Shown: piece after piece, positions 33,009 to 38,473 of the stretch
Layout of the letters: every line of letters starts with the position of its first letter
How positions within the stretch are numbered: position 1 is the first letter of the stretch
Assembly (NCBI GenBank): GCA_964497615.1
Contig: CAZCEC010000064.1
Span: forward strand, 1 to 38,473
Direction: 5' to 3'
DNA length: 38,473 nt
Source: CAZCEC01 sp964497615
Lineage (GTDB): Bacteria; Chloroflexota; Anaerolineae; Anaerolineales; UBA6663
Translations under genes and position numbers: made by a program
Notes under the pieces: model-generated
Seen by the model: only the letters and a program-made list of their open reading frames with translations
Database searches by the model: none
Told to the model about the DNA's origin: nothing

Positions 33009-35552
33009 GTGTTTAAGAATCCCTTCCGCAAGCCGCCCGACAAAAAGGGCAAAGCCAAAGCCGACCCCAAGCCCAAGGCGGGCGGCAGCAAGCCCGCGTC
33101 CCGCGGCGCCGGCAAGGGCAGCGGCGGCCAGCGCAATGGCGCCGCCCGCGGCAGCCGCAAGGGCCAGCAGCCCCTGCCCCCCGCCGGCATGTCGCTCGAC
33201 CGCAAGCTCGACATCATCGGCATCCTGCTCGTGTTCGTCGGCCTCATCACCGGCCTCAGCCTCTTCGCTTCCCAAAGCGACATTGCCCCCCTCCAGGCCT
33301 GGCTGAACCTCAACCGCCAGCTTGCCGGCTGGGGCGTCTTTGGCCTGCCTCTGGCCTTCATCGGCGTGGGTCTGTGGCTCGTCCTCCGCCGCTTCGGCGA
33401 TAAGCTCCCCAAGCTGGAGCCGGAGCGCATCGTCGGCCTGGTGATGCTCTACCTGGGCCTGCTCATCACCCTGCACTTCCTGGTCGCCGAGAGCAAGGAC
33501 ACCATCTTCGACCCGGTGGCCGCCAACCGCGGCGGCGGCCTCATCGGCGCGGTGCTGCTGTTGGGCCTGCTCACCGCCCTGGGCACCCTCGGCAGCGCCG
33601 TCCTGCTGGTCGCCTGGTGGATCATCGCCATCGTCTTCACCGCCGGCCTGTCCGTGCCGGAACTCATCCTGCTGGTGGCCGGCTGGGTGCGGCGCGTGCG
33701 CGGCCGGCCCGTCGAGCGCCAACTCCCCCTCCCTCGCATGAACGAGCGCGCCGCCCGCGACGACGCCCCGCCCGACCTGCCGCCCCTGCCTGAGCCTGCC
33801 CCGCGCGGCAAGGCCCCGGCGGCCTCACGTCCCACGGCCAGTGCCAAGGCCCCCAAGCCAGAGCCTGCCCCCGCGCCCTCCCGCCCGGAAGCCGACCGCT
33901 TCCCCGCGCCCCTCACTGCCCCGGCCTCCAGCTACGATCAGCCCCTGGTCATCGGCGGCGATCAGCCCTGGGAACTGCCCGCCCTGCCCGATATGCTCGA
34001 CCCCGGCACCGAGACCGGCGCCAGCGACGAGATCGACCGCCAGCGCGCCAACCTCATCGAGCACACCCTCTCCGCCTTTGGCGCGCCGGTCAAAGTGGTG
34101 GAAGTCAACCGCGGCCCCACCATCACCCAGTTCGGCGTCGAGCCAGACTTCATCGAGCAGCGCAACGGCAAACGCACCAAGGTCAAGGTCGGCAAGATCG
34201 CCAGCCTGGCCGACGACCTGGCCCTGGCGCTCTCGGCCCAGTCCGTCCGCATCGAGGCCCCCGTGCCGGGCAAGGGCTACGTCGGCATCGAGGTCCCCAA
34301 CGCCGAGACCTCCCTGGTGGCCCTGCGCGACATCATGGAGTCCGACAGCTTCGACAAGCTCAAGGGCACCCTGCGCCTCGGCCTCGGGCAGGACGTATCC
34401 GGCTCCGCCATCGCCGCCCGCCTCGACAGCATGCCCCATCTGCTCATCGCCGGCACCACCGGCTCCGGCAAGAGCGTCTGCGTCAACTCCGTCATCATCT
34501 GCCTGCTCTTGCAGAACACGCCCGACGATCTCAAGTTCGTCATGGTGGACCCCAAGCGCGTGGAGCTTACCGGTTACAACGGCATCCCCCACTTGCTCTC
34601 CCCGGTGGTCGTGGAGTTGGAGCGCGTGGTCGCCTCGCTCCAGTGGGTCACGCGCGAGATGGACGAGCGCTACCGCAAGTTCGCCAAGGCCGGCGTCCGC
34701 AACATCGGCGACTTCAACGACCACGCCTCCGCCAGCAACGAGAAGAAACTGCCCTACCTGGTGATCATCATCGACGAGTTGGCCGACCTGATGATGCTGG
34801 CCCCCGACGAGACCGAGCGCACCCTCACCCGCCTGGCCCAGCTCGCCCGCGCCACCGGCATCCACCTCATCATCGCCACCCAGCGCCCCTCGGTGGACGT
34901 GATCACCGGCCTCATCAAGGCCAACTTCCCCGCCCGCATCGCCTTCGCCGTCGCCTCCAGCGTGGACTCGCGCGTCATCCTGGACCAGCCCGGCGCCGAG
35001 CGCCTCCTCGGCCGCGGCGACATGCTTTTCCAATCGCCCGACGCCGCCGCCCCCCTCCGCCTCCAGGGCGTCTATGTGTCCGACGCCGAAATCCAGCGTC
35101 TGGTGCGCTATTGGAAGGGCGCCCGCGGCGTTGAAGCCGTCCTGGCCGAGCCCGCCTCCCCCGGCGCACCCGTTGCGCCCGCCCCCATCCCCGCCTACGC
35201 CCAGCCAACCACCCAGGCGTCTACGCCCATGCGCCAGACCCCCCTCTGGGACATGCCCGGCGCCAACGATGTGGAGACGCGCCCCGACGGCGAGGACGAA
35301 CTGCTGGAAGAGGCCATCGTCGCCGTGCGCGAGATGAAGAAGGCCTCCATCTCCCTGCTCCAGCGCCGCCTGCGCATCGGCTACACCCGCGCCGCCCGCC
35401 TGATTGACGTGCTCGAAGAGAAGGGCATCATCGGCCCAGCCGAGAGCGGCGCCAAACCGCGCGAGGTGATCAGCTTCAGCGAAGCCTCCGCCCCCGCCGA
35501 AGCCGAAGCGCCCGCCGAACCCACCGACCAACGAACCTGGACCTCGGAGTGA
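33009..35552 (+). CDS. ftsK: DNA translocase FtsK
   Basis: Septal DNA pump that clears and resolves chromosomes during division, 847 aa from GTG 33009. A basic Lys/Gly/Arg-rich start (KNPFRKPPDKKGKAKADPKP) is followed by about four membrane helices (residues about 70-220) and a Pro/Ala linker. Then the alpha domain (GAPVKVVEVNRGPTITQFGV) and the beta motor with Walker A GTTGSGKS (482-489) and Walker B VIIIDELADLM. Next come QRPSVDVITGLIKANFPARI and DQPGAERLLGRGDMLF. The C-terminal gamma winged helix reads ISLLQRRLRIGYTRAARLID, VLEEKGIIGP, the domain that reads KOPS-like sites. The annotated frame upstream of 33009 contains only intergenic repeats. The next gene overlaps by 4 bp (GTGA). Confidence 0.95.
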   Translation: MFKNPFRKPPDKKGKAKADPKPKAGGSKPASRGAGKGSGGQRNGAARGSRKGQQPLPPAGMSLDRKLDIIGILLVFVGLITGLSLFASQSDIAPLQAWLNLNRQLAGWGVFGLPLAFIGVGLWLVLRRFGDKLPKLEPERIVGLVMLYLGLLITLHFLVAESKDTIFDPVAANRGGGLIGAVLLLGLLTALGTLGSAVLLVAWWIIAIVFTAGLSVPELILLVAGWVRRVRGRPVERQLPLPRMNERAARDDAPPDLPPLPEPAPRGKAPAASRPTASAKAPKPEPAPAPSRPEADRFPAPLTAPASSYDQPLVIGGDQPWELPALPDMLDPGTETGASDEIDRQRANLIEHTLSAFGAPVKVVEVNRGPTITQFGVEPDFIEQRNGKRTKVKVGKIASLADDLALALSAQSVRIEAPVPGKGYVGIEVPNAETSLVALRDIMESDSFDKLKGTLRLGLGQDVSGSAIAARLDSMPHLLIAGTTGSGKSVCVNSVIICLLLQNTPDDLKFVMVDPKRVELTGYNGIPHLLSPVVVELERVVASLQWVTREMDERYRKFAKAGVRNIGDFNDHASASNEKKLPYLVIIIDELADLMMLAPDETERTLTRLAQLARATGIHLIIATQRPSVDVITGLIKANFPARIAFAVASSVDSRVILDQPGAERLLGRGDMLFQSPDAAAPLRLQGVYVSDAEIQRLVRYWKGARGVEAVLAEPASPGAPVAPAPIPAYAQPTTQASTPMRQTPLWDMPGANDVETRPDGEDELLEEAIVAVREMKKASISLLQRRLRIGYTRAARLIDVLEEKGIIGPAESGAKPREVISFSEASAPAEAEAPAEPTDQRTWTSE

Positions 35553-36694
35553 GAGGATTCCTCTTCCTGCTCATTTTCCTGGCCGCCTGCGCCCAGCCCA
35601 ACCCCACCGCCCCGCCGGCCCTCACCGCCACCTCCGCCGCCGCCGCAACCAACAGCCTCCTCGCCCCCACCTCCACGCTCCCCCCCGCTTTGGTCAGCGG
35701 CACCGCTGTACTCAGCGGCACACACACCCCCACGCCCGTTCCCCCCACGCCCACCCCCACGCCGCTGCCCCTCACCCTCGGCTACATCGCCACCGGCGCC
35801 GGCACCCCCGGCGTCCTGTCGGCCGTGGAAGCCGCCGCCCAGTCCAATGGCTGGCATGTATCTCAAGCCTCCGACCCCACCGGCGACGGTCTGCGGGCGC
35901 TCGTGGCCCAAGGCATCGCCATCCTCGTCGCCGACGGCCCGGAGTTCGAAGCCGCCGCCCGCGAGGCCGCCCTCGCCGACCCGGCCCTGTATGTCATTAA
36001 CATTGGCCACACTGGAACCGAACCAGACCTGCCCAACCTGCTGGCCCTCGGCGGCCCGCTCTCTCGCGAGGACCAATTGGGCTTCATGGCCGGTGTCGTC
36101 ACCGGCTACCTCACCGAGGGGCGCGTGGTGACCGCTATCGCCAACCCCACCACCGCCCTCGGCGCCAAGTACCGCAACGGCTACCTGCACGGCGTGCGCT
36201 ACGCCTGCAGCCGCTGCCGCGTGGATTTCATTGACCTGGCCGATGAAAACGCCACCGCCTTCGCCGCCGAGCGCGCCGCCCTCAACGCCCAACTCAGCTC
36301 GGACGTGGCGTTCTCAGCCGCGTGGCCCGCGGGCGAGGCCGGTCTGCAAGCCGCCGCCGGGGTGGGGGCCTGGGTGGTCGGCGCGGGCGATGACTTGTTT
36401 GTGAGCGTCTTTGAGAACGGCGCCTCCCCCGGTGCGGACCGGGTCGTGACCAGCGTCTACTTCGACGCGGGCGCGGCCGTGCACACTGCCCTGGCCGGGT
36501 ACGTGGCTGGCATCCCGCCCGCGGGCGCGCAGCCGCTCTCAGCCCTCAACGGCGCGGTGGCCCTCGCCCCTTATCGCGTTTCCGAAGATGTCTTGAGCGA
36601 ACTCGACCGCCAGGAGATCGCCGCCGTCCTCGCCCGCCTCGCCGACGGCAGCCTCGACACCGGCATCAACCCCCTCACCGGCGACGAGTTGTAG
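35549..36694 (+). CDS. BMP-family (basic membrane protein/PnrA-like) lipoprotein
   Basis: 381-aa putative solute-binding lipoprotein. Lipobox LAAC with Cys at residue 14, then a long Ala/Thr/Pro linker (to about residue 75). The periplasmic-binding fold begins at LTLGYIATGAGTPGVLSAVE, then LRALVAQGIAILVADGPEFE, REDQLGFMAGVVTGYL (the typical BMP segment) and VTAIANPTTALGAKYRNGYL. The C-terminal lobe includes GVGAWVVGAGDDLF and VTSVYFDAGAAVHTALAGYV. Family members bind nucleosides or similar ligands; no permease or ATPase genes are nearby. GTG 35549 overlaps the ftsK stop (GTGA), so its translation is tied to ftsK, an unusual pairing. Confidence 0.85.
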   Translation: MRGFLFLLIFLAACAQPNPTAPPALTATSAAAATNSLLAPTSTLPPALVSGTAVLSGTHTPTPVPPTPTPTPLPLTLGYIATGAGTPGVLSAVEAAAQSNGWHVSQASDPTGDGLRALVAQGIAILVADGPEFEAAAREAALADPALYVINIGHTGTEPDLPNLLALGGPLSREDQLGFMAGVVTGYLTEGRVVTAIANPTTALGAKYRNGYLHGVRYACSRCRVDFIDLADENATAFAAERAALNAQLSSDVAFSAAWPAGEAGLQAAAGVGAWVVGAGDDLFVSVFENGASPGADRVVTSVYFDAGAAVHTALAGYVAGIPPAGAQPLSALNGAVALAPYRVSEDVLSELDRQEIAAVLARLADGSLDTGINPLTGDEL

Positions 36695-36701
36695 CACAGG
36701 G

Positions 36702-36819
36702 CCAGCACTTCGCCCTCACCCCCGCGCCCCTCTCCCGCCGGAAGAAGGGGCGCCACACATCATCCCACGCAGACTCCCTCTCCTGGAGGGAGAGGGGCGG
36801 GGTGAGGGCGAGTTGCTGG
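36702..36819. repeat. 118-bp inverted repeat between convergent genes
   Basis: Left arm 36702-36736 (CCAGCA...CGCCCTCACCCCC...CTCTCCC) and right arm 36788-36819 (GGGAGAGGGGCGGGGTGAG... TGCTGG) pair almost end to end. An inner hairpin (CTCCCTC-tcctg-GAGGGAG) lies between the arms. It sits between the BMP gene and the membrane-protein gene and can act as a two-way terminator. MITE-like or REP-like; no target-site duplication seen. Confidence 0.7.
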
Positions 36820-36830
36820 ATAAGCCGTCC

Positions 36831-37301
36831 CTACATCGCCGGCGCCGCAGGCGCCCCCTTGCTCCCCGTCATCTGATACCACAGGAACCCGCCCAGCGCC
36901 CCCACCGCCGCCATCAGCGCCACCTCGAACAACCCAAAACAGCACGCCGAGCCCAGCGCCCCGCCGTAATACGCGATCGGATCGGTCGCACCGCTGCCCA
37001 CATCCAGGCCCAGGTTGTTCAGAAGGTCGCTCGCCCCCTCCGGCCCCACCAGGAACGCATTGCCCACCCCACCGATCAGGTGCGCCACCAGCGCGCCCAC
37101 CCCGCCAATCGCCCCCGCCCCCGCCCCCTTCTGCGCCGCCGCCCCCGCCGCCATCGGCCTATCGAACTGCCCCGCCAGGTAGCCCGCGCCAATCCCGCCC
37201 AGCAGCGCCACGCACGGCACGCAGATCAGCGGGAAAATGAACGCCCCAATCGTGCCCAGCACCAGCGTCACCCCAGCCAGAATCAACCCTGATTTGAGCA
37301 T
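36831..37301 (-). CDS. Small Gly/Ala-rich membrane protein, unknown
   Basis: 156 aa, about four membrane helices: LILAGVTLVLGTIGAFIFPL, ICVPCVALLGGIGAGYLAG, GAIGGVGALVAHLIGGVGNA and LFEVALMAAVGALGGFLWYQ. The first two helices carry a CVPC pair, and ACC occurs before the last helix. The loop DRPMAAGAAAQKGAGAG joins helices two and three. Similar Gly-rich proteins of unknown function occur in Chloroflexota and cyanobacteria. ATG 37301 is supported by GGAGAG at 6-8 nt; the frame is open further upstream but without a ribosome site. Convergent with the BMP gene across the inverted repeat. Confidence 0.7.
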   Translation of the reverse strand: MLKSGLILAGVTLVLGTIGAFIFPLICVPCVALLGGIGAGYLAGQFDRPMAAGAAAQKGAGAGAIGGVGALVAHLIGGVGNAFLVGPEGASDLLNNLGLDVGSGATDPIAYYGGALGSACCFGLFEVALMAAVGALGGFLWYQMTGSKGAPAAPAM

Positions 37302-37798
37302 CGTCTCTCTCCTCTGCGAAAGAATTCCCCAGTGCGCGCATTGTGCCTCAGCCCAGTCCCCGGCGCAAATGCGCCCCGCTGCCGGGTGCATCCACCGAAA
37401 GTGGCCGGTTTGTGCCTGGCGTTTGACCCCAAAAGAGGACTTCGCACAGCCGCATCGATCTATCCGTCTCCGCGCGCTCGAGACGAGTCGGCGAAGGCCG
37501 ACTTTGTGCTCTTGGTAGGCGCGGTTTCAACCGCCGGCCACAAAACGCGAATGCACCCCCGCCGCCCCCTCCGGCCATGTCATTCCGAGTCCCGCCCGCC
37601 TGCCCCACCGGTCTGTGGTGGGGTGCGCCGAGGAATCTGCCCGCCGCCCCTCCCGCCCCCTCCGGCCATGTCATTCCGAGGCCCGCCTTTGGCCGAGGAA
37701 TCTGCCCCCTGCCTTAGGAACACCGTCCTATTCACCCCCGCCCCGAATCCCCCTAAAATCAATCAACAGTAAAGTTAGAATTAAGTAAGGACGGGTAC
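37302..37798. other. Gene-free stretch filled with intergenic repeats
   Basis: 497 bp with open frames but no plausible gene. It holds the hairpin AGTCGGC-gaag-GCCGACT (37486-37503), the palindrome GCGGTT-tc-AACCGC (37521-37534) and a two-copy repeat (37564-37708). Near its 3' end TAGAAT (37777-37782) and an AAGGA ribosome site precede the pentapeptide-repeat gene. Confidence 0.7.
37564..37708. repeat. Two tandem copies of a CATTCCGAG...GAGGAATCT unit
   Basis: A 26-bp block (GCCCCCTCCGGCCATGTCAT followed by TCCGAG) is present identically at 37564-37589 and 37655-37680. Each copy closes with CCGAGGAATCTGCCC after a variable middle, longer in the first copy. The ends are partly complementary (ATTCC.../GGAAT), so each unit can fold. 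Confidence 0.75.
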
Positions 37799-38350
37799 AT
37801 GGTCGTCAATGGGTATCGCATCGAACCGGGCGCCCACCTCAACCGCGCCAGCCTCTCCCTCGCCCACCTCGCCGTCGCCGACCTCACCGGCGCCGACCTG
37901 GCCGAAGCCGACCTCTCCGGCGCCAACCTCCTCGGCGCCAACCTATCCCTCTCCAACCTCGCCGGCGCCAACCTGCCCCTCGCCCGTCTCGGCGGCGCCT
38001 ACCTCCCCATGTCCGACCTGCGCCACGCCGACCTGCGCCGCGCCTTCCTCCGCGAAGCCAACCTCTCCCTCGTGGACCTCACCGGCGCCACCCTGAGCGG
38101 CGCCGACCTCGCCAGCGCCAACTTCACCGGCGCCACCCTCCTCCGCGCCGACCTCACCAAGGCCCTCGCCATCGCCGCCAACTTCCGCGAAGCCAGGCTC
38201 TGCCACGCCAACCTCCGCCGCGCCGACCTCCGCGGCGCCGACCTCCGCGACGCCGACCTCACCGGCGCGGACCTGCGCGGCGCCAACCTCCGCGGCGTCA
38301 AGCTTGCCGGCGCCCGCCTCCCCGACGGCACCCGCCACCTCCCCGCCTAG
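37799..38350 (+). CDS. Pentapeptide-repeat protein
   Basis: 183 aa consisting almost wholly of A(D/N)LxG-type pentapeptides from about residue 14 to 172 (for example ADLTGADLAEADLSGANLLG, RADLRGADLRDADLTGADLR). These stack into a right-handed quadrilateral beta-helix of about eight coils. No signal peptide, membrane segment or extra domain. Some members mimic DNA and protect gyrase, many have no known role, so no function is assigned. ATG 37799 has AAGGA at good spacing. The periodic codons create long open frames on both strands, all spurious. Confidence 0.92.
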   Translation: MVVNGYRIEPGAHLNRASLSLAHLAVADLTGADLAEADLSGANLLGANLSLSNLAGANLPLARLGGAYLPMSDLRHADLRRAFLREANLSLVDLTGATLSGADLASANFTGATLLRADLTKALAIAANFREARLCHANLRRADLRGADLRDADLTGADLRGANLRGVKLAGARLPDGTRHLPA

Positions 38351-38473
38351 CGCCGCCGCCCGCCCGTCGGCGTTGCTCAACACGCGCCGCCATTGCCGTT
38401 CCTTGTCAGCCTGAGCGCGTGTCAATTTACGGGCCAATGGTGCCAGCCGTTCTCACCCGATACGGTGCCACGC
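38351..38473 (-). other. Terminal 123 bp, possible remnant of a minus-strand gene
   Basis: No intact gene. One minus-strand frame reads KLTRAQADKERQWRRVLSNA (from TTG 38437), which looks more protein-like than its surroundings before running into the antisense of the pentapeptide gene. It may be a decayed N-terminus or chance. Confidence 0.25.

Noticed and set aside
33825..35531. 568-codon minus-strand frame within ftsK
   Set aside because: Gly/Val/Asp-rich shadow of ftsK codons; no recognisable domain.
36702..36819. Inverted repeat as ends of an insertion sequence
   Set aside because: No transposase or target duplication; the arms pair with each other across only about 50 bp.
37332..37772. 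146-codon plus-strand frame in the repeat-filled spacer
   Set aside because: Built of translated repeats (DESAKADFVLLVG, CHSESRPPA); no start signal.
37943..38437. Minus-strand frame of AEVGAAEVG-like repeats
   Set aside because: Mirror of the pentapeptide repeats; only its first residues are treated separately as a possible remnant.

Overview
The window is GC-rich bacterial chromosome that looks like Chloroflexota, probably Anaerolineae-like. This is an inference. It rests on lipoproteins with long Thr/Pro linkers after the lipobox, a secreted protein with FWxxNGG-type repeats, a PDZ/membrane sensor ending in the NRRxYDAxxTLAAF...TMQPxHVxLWLR signature, a cyclic-nucleotide-binding protein fused to membrane PH-like domains, and the intergenic repeat content. 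I recognise no phage, insertion sequence, tRNA, rRNA or CRISPR array. Both window edges cut through features.

Layout. (1) 1-10746, minus strand: an ECF sigma factor, an unknown 103-aa protein, an OppF-like ABC protein that has lost every ATPase motif, and a PDZ membrane sensor without a kinase domain. These lead into a peptide/nickel-type ABC importer: lipoprotein SBP, OppD, OppF, second lipoprotein SBP, OppB (cut at the edge). (2) 11035-22568, mostly housekeeping: trmD (-), DEAD-box helicase (+), URO-D family protein (-), then on plus maf, a class B-type penicillin-binding protein interrupted by a 46-nt poly-C run, rsgA, a secreted repeat protein, a DUF6391-like protein, holA and a CBS protein. 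(3) 22653-27790, minus: a DUF6504-like protein, a Pro-rich membrane protein, a small conserved protein, a soluble FtsK-like ATPase, a VOC protein under a strong operator-bearing promoter, def, and the cNMP/PH membrane protein. (4) 28009-31942, minus: a small membrane protein, two VapBC-type toxin-antitoxin modules around a peroxiredoxin and a GNAT acetyltransferase, and a large VOC protein. (5) 32179-38350, mostly plus: family 5 uracil-DNA glycosylase, full-length FtsK, a BMP-family lipoprotein, a small membrane protein (-) and a pentapeptide-repeat protein.

The best candidates for new biology are the catalytically dead OppF paralogue between a sigma-factor operon and an oligopeptide importer (9156-9860), and the short FtsK-ATPase cluster (22653-25349) behind an operator of three half-sites at 11-bp spacing. 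Two window-wide patterns also stand out. Many genes have a -10 hexamer only 6-11 nt before the start codon, suggesting leaderless transcripts. Intergenic short tandem repeats have periods of 7, 8 or 9 nt. The poly-C run at 15960-16005 puts the PBP signal peptide and its catalytic body in different frames; it is either an assembly/sequencing error or a slippage switch.
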